Shown: positions 49,301-61,041 of the stretch, piece by piece
How the letters are laid out: the number at the start of each line of letters is the position of its first letter
How positions within the stretch are numbered: the stretch's first letter is position 1
Source of the DNA: Burhinus oedicnemus
Taxonomy: Eukaryota; Chordata; Aves; Charadriiformes; Burhinidae
Direction: 5' to 3'
Length of the DNA stretch: 64,000 nt
Assembly: GCA_008921705.1 (NCBI GenBank)
Contig: VFFE01006619.1
Coordinates: 253,448-317,447, forward strand
Notes under the pieces: model-generated
What the model was told of the DNA's origin: nothing
The model's input: only the letters and a program-made list of their open reading frames with translations
The model's database searches: none
Made by a program: the position numbers and the translations under genes

Positions 49301-52300
49301 ATCCTAATAACAGTTTATGTAAAATGACTTCACAGTTTCAGTTCATTTTCGGAGTTAGTATCTACCTAGGAAATACCTCCACCATGCAGGCCTAGCAGAA
49401 GGCCTGAAAACGTGAGTGGGGAGGCAGCATTTTCTCACTGCTTTTACAAGGTTGGGACTTAAGGGAGTTTGTTTTGCTGCTGCTGCTGGTAACAGAATGC
49501 CTGCGAGCATCAAGATTTCAGTCTCCAGGCCTTGCAACTATGGCTCATGGCCACCAAATTAAAAATGAAAGAAAAGCATACTTTGCAAAATGAAGAAAGG
49601 ATGAGTTAATGAATTGCAGGAGAGAAACAAGATTTAAAGCTAAATCTGACACATATTCCTAAATTTGGGAATTTTTCTAGATTACTTTGTTCAAGTTACA
49701 ATTCCCACCTATGCTGTCTGGCCTAAAGCCAGGCTCACGTCCAGCATAGTTCAGGTAACTTAAATGCATCGGTGTCTCTGTAAAAGACAGAGACATTGCT
49801 GTAGGAATGACCGAAACGCAGTTTCATTCACTGTTCAGATAATTTCGTTAAAGAGCTAAACTGCATGAGATTTACTTAGTTTGTAATACTGGAGATACAC
49901 AATAAAGGACTACTTGAACAATTATCTAGAAAAATATCTCTCTGATATTTTCAGTCACGCACAAGTGAAATTCTTTCTAATGTTCTTTTAAGGTGCCCTA
50001 CTTGCTTGTACAGAGACTGCGAGGAAATCTAACACTCCTTCCTCCGTTTCTTTCCTTTAATGCCTACACACTAGACACAATGCAAATCTGGACTGCCGCC
50101 TTGGTAGTCTCGCTACCAACTGCTACTGGATCCTGGAGAACATAAAGCAGATGGAGCACATTACCAACAACTTGTTTTGCCAGCTAGTCAATCAGTTGAA
50201 AACACCCAAGATCTAGCCATATTTTTTAGGAGAAACTTGCACAGGACAGCATTAAAGACAGACATAGCACAGGAAAGTACAGGTGAGAAAACCAGAGATA
50301 ACCTCACCAGATTCCTGTTCTGCACAAGTGACATTCACAGCAAGGGACTCCAAGTGCTAAAAATAAGCAGAAAAACAGTTCAACTTCACTTATGAGGTGT
50401 TCTTAATGAGGATGTGAATATTTTCAGGACAATACTATTGATTTCTATACTGTACCCACAAAGTACTATTATGACAACTGAAACCAAGTGAAACAAAATG
50501 ACAGAAAGTAAGAAAGTAGAAGCTGTATGGGACAGTATGATAACACCAACCCAATCAATAACTTTCTGAGAACTGTATTGCAAGCAGAAGCTTCACGGGG
50601 AGGACCAAGATGCACCAAGACAGAAGCTGTGAATGCAGGACAGCCCATATATCTGACTGTACCAAAGCAAGACTCATAAAATGGGCTGTTCCTCCTAGGC
50701 CCTTCACAACTAGGAAGCCACAGCATTAGGAAGAAATGTCTAGATTTTCACTTATTTGTGGGACTATGAAAGCTGTTGCATTAGCAGAAGTTGAGATTTG
50801 GTTTATGAGAAGAAATTCAGCAGGAAAACCACACACCTGTTGGAAGTCTGTGCCCCAGTGAACCACAGGGAGAAGCACATTAACCATCATGCAGCATTAG
50901 CTTCAAAGGCAAAAGAGTTCCGGCACCAAATTCACTTATGATTACGATCTAGTACAGATAATTTGCGTTCTTCTCTAGTCTTGGTCATAAATATTTATTT
51001 TCAATAGATAGAATATAGAATCCCATTTCATGTAATGATACTGCTGGGTCTGATACACAAAAGCTCTACCAGTTGTATTGCAACTGTCCTCAATTTTACA
51101 AGACACACAGCAGTACTTGCTAACAATGGGAAGGCAACTTCACACCCTTATGCTTTGATTAAATAGCAATCATGTTATTTTGCTGTTTTGCTCACCATGC
51201 ATCATACACATCTGTTACTTCAAAGAAAATTTATGTTTACACAAAGGCTCAAATAGGACTTGAAGGAGAAGGGGGGCTATGGGTGCAAGATTTCTAATCT
51301 CATCGTATTTTAATTTCTGGAAAGACAAAATCCCCTTTTCAGTTAAATAAATTTTGTTTAAAAGCACGTGCACAAACACAAAACCTAAACAGTATTTCAG
51401 CTTTTTAAAATGCATGCAATGAAGTGAAATCAGAATAATTCTGGTATTTTAAAATTTTGCTTGTAATTAACAAAAAAGATCAATCAGCAGCAAAGTGAAT
51501 GGAAAGGAAAATTAGCATCTTCAAATTGTTCATTAGCCCAGACTAGTAACAAATATTTCTGTGCTTGCTGCATTGGCCTCCATTTTCTTTTAGGCTCAGA
51601 GCAAGCTTTACAAATGTGTTGTGATCAACAAAATGTATCGTTTTTTGTAAAACCCTGACATGATTCAGATGCCAGGATTCTTTCTTGAGGTTCTTTTAAT
51701 CTGCTCTCCAGGTCCTTATTTATGCTCTCCCTTAGATATCTGTGCCTCTTAGCAAAAAGCAAACTTTCCTATCATGTCCTGCCTGGGTCAAAAAATATTA
51801 AATTCATTCCTTATCACAAACCATGTGTTAACTTAGGCATTTTAAATGTTTATGAAAAAGTGCTGTGAATTCCATCCTTTTGTGCATCAGTCAAACTCCA
51901 AACCCACTGCATTTCTGTGGGTGTACAAGCAATTTAAATTTCAGCAATTTTCTGTTAGTCAGTATTACCTTTTATTTCCAAGTAGTAGGGAACTCAACTA
52001 AAAATTACGACGGGCAAACTTCAGAGGCTTTGGAGCTTGAGTTTGGTTTGGATGTTGATTCACACGCTGTTAAACACTGCTGCAGAAGTAATGTTCTCCA
52101 TTGCATTAGACCAGTTTTTTCTAAGCCTTTGATGACTGCAGAAAAAAAAGACCCGTTGAAGTGTCCCTGCTCTTGTACACAGGTCTGTAGAAGGTCTGCA
52201 GAAGCCACGGGTGGTTTCCCTGCTGCATTCCTGAAGCCCAGCCAGTCTCACACTAGCACAGAGGATAGTATCCGGCCATTGCAGAACACTACGGAAAACT

Positions 52301-55079
52301 GTGCTGCCGATTTCAGATTTTGATACACACTTCTCTAAATGAGGATGGAGTGACTGAGGGTTTTCTTTTCACTCCTCTCATTCGATTCACTTGGCCATAG
52401 TACATGTGAAAATGTGGCGTTTTTAACCTACAGAGTGACCCCCACATTACCTGATTAAGAATGCTATAGCCCAGCAGGAGATTAGCATCGTTCGCATCTT
52501 TCAATCAGGAATAAATGTTGTAATCAGGAAATTTACACCACTGTAAAATCCTAAAAGAACTGAAATAAGCACCAGCTTTGTGGGGGGATGTGTATGAAGA
52601 TCTTACCAAGTTTGCAAATGCCCTCCGAAACAAGCTGAAATTGAGCCAGGTACCTACACAGCTAGCCACTAGTGAAAATAAAGTGCCCATCTAAACTACT
52701 GCATAATGAAATTAAGTATCAAATTAAAATGAGAAGAAGGCTATAGCATAAAATTAATGACTTTTGTGATGTCTCTGGTGAAGTATAGCTGTTTGACAGA
52801 TGTTATCTGAGGTCGTCATTTTAAACGAGCTGGGGCTGGTTCCCCACTTACAGTGAGCCCTGTGCAAAAGGAATTCCCTTTTTTTGTAGCTTAATTTTCA
52901 GCTGTAGTGCAATATCAGATCACCAGTTCCAGCTCCCCAAATGTGATTTCTGGAAGGGGCAGACACACTCCACACCATGCTACTACATAATTTTCTGCAA
53001 AGAAAGAAGAGCTAGAGCCACTGCATACTGTATTCCAATAAGGCATTAGTTGGATATATTGGCTCACTTAATTCAGACCTTGGTTTCGTTCAAAAGATGG
53101 AAATTAAAATAAATGAGCTGACTGACAGAGAAGGTGAGCATGAGAGCAAGTTTGCCCACTGGAAATACCATTAAGGTTACTCTTAACTATCACGAATGGA
53201 GAGACACTGAAACAGCCCACATAAATCCCCTCCAGCTGAACAAATCAGGAATGCATGTAAGAGAATTAAAAGCTTTTCATTCCTCTTTCTTTCAGGAAAT
53301 GCTACAGCCCTATTGAAGAACTTCAATGGATAGGAAAACCCCCAACCTTCTCAGAGTTTTGAGAAGGAAGATTATAATAAGTTTTCAGTGAATTCACAGA
53401 TTCCCAGGCTGTGCCCAAGCTGCAGAATACAAGGGCTCCTTACAGCCCAGTTGGCCTGGCATGCCTCAGCCTTCTGACGAATTTTGATTTCGTTCACAAA
53501 TTATCAAGGAGGATTCTCTGAACTAAAAACCAGAACAGAGAGAATCTAAAATAGCTCTGCCCTCTTAAAGTGCCTTAGTTGAAGCTTTTTAAACGCTTCA
53601 CACAGTCATACGCACAAATGTCCTTACTTAGGGAAAATGTGGTGGAACAAACTAGGGGAGAGAACTACGATCCTGAAGAAATCAGTTGTAAAGACAGATA
53701 AGCAGAAGGAGCAAGACTCACCTTTTGGTGATTGACAGTGACTTTTAACAGCTTGAATCTTGACACAAGCACCTCAGCTAAATGCTTGTCACTCACGATG
53801 CTTCAAAGAAATGACCTGTTGTAGCCAGACTAATGACCAGAATTGGACAGAAAGAAAGATAAAATTTACTTTTAGAGAAGTGCTCTTTATTGACATACTG
53901 TTGGTATATTATCAGCTAAAGACTGAAAATATGTGGGAGGTCTGAATGTTGTCCCAGCTGAAGTGGAAATTTGAGTACACCAAGACACTAGTCCCAAGCT
54001 TTCTACCAGGGTGCAACACTCTGGAGAGATTTCCCAAGCTGACTTCCTGTCAGTTCCTTGAGTTTTATTGTGGAAAACATTTCAAGGAGAAAACTTACTG
54101 TTTTACACTTTGTGTCAGGGTTACTATGACTGGAGCACTAGGACTAGATTCAGACCTAACATAAAATGTTAACTGAAGTCACTGCGAGGTAGGAGCCCTT
54201 ACGCTAGTACCACATTGCCTTCTGGCTAAACGAGAAGGTAGAGGAGACTGTAATACACTGGGATTTCATTCACTGTCACTAACATCAATTCTTAAGTGGC
54301 CAAACTCTTTTATGCTTGACATCAGAGTCAGGCTAGGTGGTTTCTTTGATTATTCCATTTAGCAAGCCAAAGGCAAGTGGTCTTCCAGCAGCTTCACAAA
54401 GCAGCTTTATAATCTGTTACAATTGCTTTCTTCATCTTGCTGTTTTACTCAATGCCATAATTATTTTCTCATTTCTAAATTCACTATTAATTTTAATTAA
54501 GCTCATCTACACTCATTACTTTAGCTAATCTATCTTCACATTTAAACACACGCACACACCCCCCTTCCAGTCTTCATTCTGATGTAGTGTTGGTGTGGAA
54601 AGTTTTATGCAGATAGGCAGAAAGACCCACACATGTAATGAAATAAAAGGGTTTATAACTGCAGCTGGTTGAGAATTTTTTAATTAAGCTTTTCCTATCC
54701 GAAAAAGCCAATTAGTTTGGATTGAAAGTTTTCAGAGACCTACATCCTGTTTAATAAAATTTTAATCTGAAGTTTTCTCTGGTGAAAAGTAGAGAATAAT
54801 CACTAGCTAATACAAATCAAACTTAGAGGTCAAATCTCATCTACAACAGAGGAGGTACTGAACATGCTGCATTTGATTATAAGACCAGCTCTGAATCCAC
54901 AAATGCCAGCCTCACAAGTCCCTCACCATGAAGCTGCTTGAGTGATAGATTAGATACTCGGGATTTCGTTCAGCACTAGGGCACAAATTTCAAATCTCTG
55001 AAATTTTTCATGTAGCTGAAGTCTTGTTCTCCCATAGTTATATTTTTATGGAGGACTAAATGACAGAGTAGATCAAATG
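49301..55079. other. Unique non-coding DNA
   Basis: About 5.8 kb with no recognisable repeat, exon or RNA gene. The 152-codon frame at 51865-52323 has a Cys cluster (CPCSCTQVC) but no family resemblance. It overlaps opposing frames of similar quality, so no gene is called. (CTG)n of 14 bases lies at about 49475-49488. A short CA-rich run lies at about 54545-54560. Confidence 0.4.
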
Positions 55080-55100
55080 CATTATTATTACTATTATTAT
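55080..55100. repeat. (ATT)n microsatellite, interrupted
   Basis: Seven ATT-type units with one interruption (attact). Confidence 0.85.
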
Positions 55101-56860
55101 CTTCTGCGATCTCCTGCTCACACATTTTACGTGATGCTTCAATGTTTGAGTGGGCCATAAAGTTTAGCAAGGAAGTTCTAACCTTGTCTGTGTCCTGCAT
55201 ATAAAACCAAGTATTCTTGTTTAACTAACAATGTGATCGATACCAATTAACCACTTCACAAGCTGCTGAATCAGAGAATACTGTCCGTGGATTGCATCAG
55301 TCCATTGTTTACTCCTCTACTTTGCTACTTCAGCCTCTCCCACAAGGCACAATAATTACTTTATGCTTGTGTCATCCCTGTCAGACTCTAATATTTACAA
55401 TATTCTGCAGAGAAACAAGGAGTTGCCAAGGTGGACCATATTCACAGTATGTTATCATCCAATATCCTAACAGTTGCTGGTACCAGATGTTTTAGAAGAT
55501 GATAAAAGACCCTACAGGAAGCAGATGTGAGACAATCTGCTCTGCCTAACTCACTTGCAGAACTATATCCAGGCCACAAAGTTCATCTATATTCTCGGAG
55601 CTTGAAAAAAATGAGGCATATTTCCAGTATCAGCACTTATTCATATGTAGCCTCACCAGTCATATCCTGTCAGTAAGTCTTTCCATTTTTTCCCTTTTCT
55701 GCCAGCTGTATCCAATGTCCATCCCAGGAACTCACTCTACCTACAAACATCTTTTCAGATATTCAGAAGAATATGCAAGTATGAAAACAGGTTTAAGAAG
55801 CTTTAAAGTGTTCTGTTTAACTATGTACGTACCTTTAGCAAAGATAAGAGATTACCCAAAACGGAAGTTACTGTGTTATTTAGTAAAGCAAGGTAGAGGC
55901 AAATTGGTATGATTGTTTTCATTATTATAGGGAAGTAATGTCTGTAATCTTGGACTAAAAGGCCATCTTCAGGTCTTATTCTTCTGGGTGAATCAGTGAA
56001 GCTGCATGCAATGGACATTTTCATAAATGTTACTGTTTACGGTGATTCCATGTTTCATTTTCTATAGCCTCCACTTACTGTGGACATAAAATAATTCTCT
56101 AGGAATTGTTACAATCAGAATTCAACATCACCTAGTCTCTTTGAGGAGGGAGAAAATATGTGGATTACATCTGAATACCCTGAGGACTGTAGGATTCACA
56201 TATTCATGTATTCAATCTTATGAACATCTCCAGAGGATAATAAGACAAAATAGAATTTACTTATTTTCACAGCCTGTTCTAGGTCTTCTGTATTTTCAAG
56301 TTCATCATAGGCTATTTCTTATTTTTTTTCTACCATAATTTGGAACAGACCCAAGACTGCTTGAATGTGAGTTCCAGCACAGATATTCGGTTGAGAGACA
56401 ATTTAGATGTGTTTTGGTGATACAGAAAATGCCCTTGTATTTGTGCATCTTTGAATGATGTTACAGATGTTGGTACAACAGTACCCCTAAGCTTTAAAAT
56501 GATTACCCACTTACACAAACTCACAAACACAGAAAAAGAAAAATATGGCAGTCAGCCTTTTCTGGCCCCCAAATCCATCTCTCTGTTGTAGATTTATATT
56601 TATGTGCCGAGACCCTCAGAACTGGCCAAGAAGGGAGGAGTGAGCGGAAGATGCATTATGAACACTGGGAGAAATGTCAGCATTTCAACCTAAGAGCATA
56701 TTCTGTTGTCATGACAACGTGATGTAAAGTGTTTTCTTAAAGAAAAAGATTGCAATGTAAATGGAAAAGAAAAACTCAGTTAATAGAGCAAATTCAGATG
56801 ATGTGTTCTATGAGGTTGTGACATGGATTGAAACACAACATCTACTACCACAAACAGATA
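55101..56860. other. Unique AT-rich DNA
   Basis: Nothing recognised. Confidence 0.4.
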
Positions 56861-56871
56861 TTTTTTTTTTT
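56861..56871. repeat. T11 tract
   Basis: Eleven T followed by aaa. Confidence 0.85.
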
Positions 56872-56961
56872 AAATCCCATACAGAACAAACACTTGCTTC
56901 ACTGAAATGACATTCTATAAAAATCTCATTTATCATTAGAAATGAAGTTTAGAAACTACAC

Positions 56962-56983
56962 TTTTTTTAAAAAAAAAAAAAAA
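56962..56983. repeat. T7-A15 tract
   Basis: Seven T followed directly by fifteen A, a small self-complementary A/T tract. Confidence 0.9.
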
Positions 56984-57109
56984 TCAAATTAATTTCACAT
57001 ATTTTCTACCAGATATTCAGGAAACGTATGATAGTTTGTTGCCTCATTTTCTACGTAAACTACTGAGTTAAAGTAGCTTGATATTTTATGCAATACCAAG
57101 GATCTGTTA

Positions 57110-57250
57110 AGTGCTGTAGAAACACTTAACGTGCCACTGGCCTCCAACCCTATAATTGCGGTGGTCAAAGGGTAGAGAAAGGGAATATCATTATCCCATT
57201 TCAAAGCAGGAGCAGAGGCACAGGGCATGTGAAGCCAGAGGCCCAAAAAT
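57110..57250 (-). mobile_element. MIR/CORE-SINE relic
   Basis: On the plus strand gaatatcattatcccatttc, then aaagcaggagcagaggcaca, then gggcatgtgaagccagaggc follow the complement of the MIR core: 'attattatccccatttcacagatggggaaactgaggcacagagaggttaagtgacttgc'. Order is kept over about 65 bases. The upstream part is too worn to align by eye. Confidence 0.5.
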
Positions 57251-57595
57251 CACATGAAAAGCTTCCAACCGTGTTGGGAATTACATCAAGATTGCTGTAG
57301 CGCAGTTATGTAGTTTACAATGTCATTCTCATCTGCTCACGCAAAGAGAGAAATTGGTGACTATTTTCCTTCAAACATTTACTGAGGTTTACAGTTATTA
57401 AAGCTTTCATCATTTAGTCCTGCCTAAAACGTTAAAATTTTTGTCATTGCTTGGAAGTGTGACCCATGCCTCGGGGCATGCACTGGAACAGAGCAGCAGC
57501 AACAGAGGTGGCCCTCGCGGCCCTTGCTCGCTGGCCATTAAAATGAATAGATTACACCTCCCACAGTGGCAAGGGAGAATGTATTTTTACGTCAG

Positions 57596-57620
57596 TCTAA
57601 GTGACCTTGTATCACTTAGA
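57596..57620. other. Perfect 9-bp hairpin
   Basis: tctaagtga and tcacttaga pair perfectly around the 7-base loop ccttgta. No T-run follows. It could be chance or a protein site. Confidence 0.55.
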
Positions 57621-57673
57621 TGGGGCTGGAGAATTTGTCCCTGCATCCCACACCTCCACAATAGACAGATATT

Positions 57674-57689
57674 AAAAAAAAAAAAAAAA
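57674..57689. repeat. A16 tract
   Basis: Sixteen A. A processed-pseudogene tail was considered, but neither a recognisable gene body nor a target-site duplication was found. Confidence 0.9.
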
Positions 57690-58335
57690 GGCAAAAAATC
57701 TTGAGAAATGTCTCAAGCTGGCTTTCCTTCCTCCTTTGCCAGTAGTCTGCTGTACACAAAAAGCTAAAATATTTATGAACTAAAAGAACTAATGAATTAG
57801 GAAACTTGGATTTGAAATTTTACTTGACAGCTCCCTAACAGGATGGTTCTTCAAGAATAGAGAAATATGCCGCTAACTTGCCTGCTGACTCTGCAGAAAA
57901 AGATCTTGGCAACCGAAGATTCATCTTGCCTACAGTTGACCACTAGAAGAATGTGCCCTGGCATGTGGTATTATAATGATTTATTTGGTAGTTTCTGGGA
58001 GTCAGCAGAGAACAGGGTCCTACAAGGGCAGACATCACCCAGGTACAGACAAGGAGATGCCACCTGCCCCTTGGAGAGCACAAAGAGACCAAGGCAGAGG
58101 AAAGCAGCAGGCTACAAAAGCAGGTCTTGGCTTGCAAACGTCATCCTAGTGTCACTGTGTTACACCCTTTCTGGTGGGATTTTGTTAAAAGGGCACCTGG
58201 AGAAGCAGGAACATCAGAGAAGGAAGGGGGAAACCAAAGAGATCAAGTTCATGTTGGAAAGCACAGAAAGCAGTTTGAGACCACTGCTGTGTGACAAGTG
58301 CCAAGTTGTGGGATACACTGAGTACTGCCTGTTGA

Positions 58336-58370
58336 CAATGTGTCGTGGTTTGGCAAACCAGGACACAATG
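58336..58370. mobile_element. Palindromic 25-bp insertion with LTR-like ends and 5-bp target duplication
   Basis: The core at 58341-58365 begins TGTCGTGGTTTG and ends CAAACCAGGACA. The arms pair at 11 of 12 positions around one central G. The core starts with TG, ends with CA and is flanked on both sides by caatg (58336-58340 and 58366-58370). From memory, many avian ERV LTRs begin TGTCGTGGTTT and end with its complement, so this looks like an LTR reduced to its two termini. A chance palindrome or protein-binding site is the alternative. It lies inside a 187-codon open frame (57867-58430), which argues against that frame being an old gene. Confidence 0.4.
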
Positions 58371-59259
58371 ACTTTACACCGAGATTTGAGGTGGTCCAGC
58401 ATCTTACAGGATCAAACCTCAATGCTTTAAATAAGCTGCAGCCTTTAGATCTGAAGTCCCCTAGAGAAGGAGGGCTGAATTCAGTTCTGTTTAAAACGGG
58501 CGATAAGAGCAATTTACCGGAAAGGTACATTCTGAGTAGATACTACAGCAATTCTGATATAAAAGATTACTTGTCTTGTTAAAAGCTTACAAGCTATTTG
58601 TCATCTCAATGCTCTGTTCCCTACAATGTCAGATTCTGGAAAGTTGTGAACTCCCAGGTAATGGAACAACTCAGTTTTTGCTAAGAAAAGTATCTTGTAT
58701 ACAGAATTATGGCTTTGCAGCCACTTCGAGAAGGTGATGATCGTGGTCTCCTCACCTCTTTCAAAAATATGTCCGTGAGCTCTGTATTATGTGAGATATG
58801 AAGAAAGTGGGATGTTGAGACTCCTGTGAGCCACCTTTCCCTTGGCAGTGAAGGGAACTGCCAGGGAAGCACAGCAGGATTGCCACCCACCCTCGAGCCA
58901 CAGCATGAGCTTAGAAAAGCTTCCTAGATGTGCAGCGCAGGAAATTTGCATTGAAGCTGCCTTTATGTCAGACGTGGCTTGTTCTAGACCTGTCAGTCTG
59001 GAAACCTTCATGGGTGATACCTTCGCTGAAGGGCCAGAATGACACTGCATTAGCTCTGACACTGCTAAGACTCCTCTAATAGTTTTTAGCAGGAAGACTG
59101 CTGTGCACAATGGCCTCTGTACTACAATAAAGAAAATTACAGGTCATTTCTTATTCTTCTGCTGTCACCCATATGACCTTAACCCAGTTTTGTCCTTCAA
59201 TTCCCTTCCTGAGTGAAAAGGAGCATATTTAATTTCTTCTGTTGTTTGATTACCTCACG
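58371..59259. other. Unique non-coding DNA
   Basis: Nothing recognised. Confidence 0.4.
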
Positions 59260-59400
59260 TTATGAGAATAATAATCTCCGTCATGTGGAAATACAACTCC
59301 ATCCCTGTTTGCACAGCACCTAGGACAAAGGGACTCTTGGGGGCAGGTGGTGCCTCTAAGCGCTACTGGAGTATAATAATCAACATGTGAAGTGCGTCTC
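59260..59400 (+). mobile_element. L3/CR1-like LINE 3' tail relic (or SINE sharing it)
   Basis: tttgcacagcacctaggaca, then aagggactcttggg, then gtgcctctaagcgctactgg, then agtataataatcaaca match, in order, the sauropsid tail 'gtacagcgcctagcacaatggggtcctggtcc..ggctcctaggcgctactgtaatacaaataataa'. That tail is abundant in turtles and present as old copies in birds. About 75 bases are comparable and the element body upstream is unrecognisable. Confidence 0.5.
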
Positions 59401-61013
59401 CCCACACACTGCTGAAACTAACAAACGATTTTAAGAAATCCCAGAAAGTTCTTAGTCAACGATACATTCCTCACGTGAGTTCAGAATCTTATCTGGTATC
59501 TAGGGTGTTTGAAAAGGAAGTTTTAATGCTACTTCCTCTTTGGACTATTTCAGAGATAACATAACTCAGGCAATGTTGCTGGGGCCTACCCATGTTTTTT
59601 GACCTAGAAACAAGATTTCAGAATAAGAACCTGCTCCTCCATCTGGTGTATACACTAATAATCCTCCCCAAAAGAGCAATTCAGTTAACTGAACTGGTCC
59701 CCATACCATTATTGCGATGGTGGTCCTCTACAGGCGGTCCTCTAGATCACATTAAGTACAGCCTAGCTTTCAGATGCAAGCATAAGGTTAGATGAAACTG
59801 GCAGGTAGAAAAACACATCTTTGTATTTGTAAATTCAGTCAATTTGATCAGGACTTGCTGAGAAACAACCCCATGACACCATTTTAGAAAGGAAAACAGA
59901 AAGAAAACACAGATTCACTGTTCTATTTGCTGGAGATTTGAACTTTTAAAAGCATAACTGTGAGAAAAAGAAGAGAGAACACAAAATAGACTCAAAATTA
60001 CCACCTTATCTCTATGGTCACACCTGTGGCTTTGTTGACACAAGGCTACATTACAAGAGATTATCGAAGTTGGAGCTAACCTTCATATCTTTGTAGCATC
60101 AAGTGAATGTCAAAGTCAGGATCACAGGCACAGAAGATCCTATTTGTTTGGTTAACTGCATCAGTAACATCTTTTCAACATACGTCTCTGAAACACAGCT
60201 TGTGAGAAGCAAGATTGCTCATTGGAACAACAAGGAAAGAAGCACAGAAATAAAGAACTTGAGTTATGCCACTGAGATCAATGGAAATTCAGAGGAAAGC
60301 CTGAATAAGGAAGTCTGGGATTTGACCCTAAATCAGCTTACACAATTTTCAACAAACAGTTTTCACAATCTGGTGGAAACTAATTATGTTGTCATAAAAA
60401 TCTCAGCACTGTTGAAATCTGATTTCTGAAGGCTCCCAAAGAGGCATCTATAAAGGATTTTCTTTCCCATTTTGTTCTGATAATGGACAATATATGAGAT
60501 GTCAGATTAGAGAGAGCAGTGTGGACATGCCACCTCCATGACCTCTCTGACAAGGAAGCCAATAAGCAATTGGCTGGCTTTTATTAAGGACCAAAGTCTC
60601 AAGCTCTGACTCTTTATTTAGACAAAGTTCCCACAGAAAAGGACAATTAAAGAATGTATTTCATACAATGGTCAAAAGCCTCCTCTCTCCAAAGGTGAAA
60701 CGTGGTTTTAAATGCCTTAATTCATGAGATGATGTAAGTAAGTATCTAAAGGCAGCTGTCACAAACATCAGACTTTCTTTCACCAGAAATACAGAACTTC
60801 AGGAAGACAGTGCAGAAATTTCAGGGAGACAAGATAAAATTTCCACTAGTTCACTGAGAGCATATGTTTTATAGAAACAGTTCAGCTCTGCCAAAGCACT
60901 GGGAATTTCCATCAGAAACCCACCAATTTCCTGGCAGTTCGCTTGATACCTTTCAGCAAAACTGGCCTTCCCAGGCCTGCTGCTGGGGACAACCCATGCA
61001 ACACAGACCGTAC
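59401..61013. other. Unique non-coding DNA
   Basis: No element recognised. The 108-codon frame at 60103-60429 has no domain. A faint ancient-repeat word (ccactgagatcaatgg) lies near 60270. Confidence 0.35.
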
Positions 61014-61041
61014 CGGAATAACAGCTTCCGCTGTTATTCCG
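61014..61041. other. Perfect 12-bp stem-loop in a CpG cluster
   Basis: cggaataacagc and gctgttattccg pair perfectly around the 4-base loop ttcc. Closed by C-G, this is close to a stable UUCG-type tetraloop. About seven CpGs fall in 61009-61072, a density unlike the flanks. No poly-T follows, so it is not an obvious Pol III terminator. Role unknown. Confidence 0.6.

Noticed and set aside
51865..52323. 152-codon open frame with a Cys cluster
   Set aside because: No recognisable zinc-binding spacing or family. Opposing frames of similar length overlap it, and there is no transcript signal.
57441..57704. Processed pseudogene ending in A16
   Set aside because: No gene body recognised and no flanking duplication. 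The Lys-rich end of the frame is just the A tract.
57867..58430. 187-codon open frame, longest in the window
   Set aside because: No domain, signal or family resemblance. It overlaps opposing frames of similar kind and contains the insertion-like palindrome at 58341-58365. Length is within reach of chance for 64 kb.
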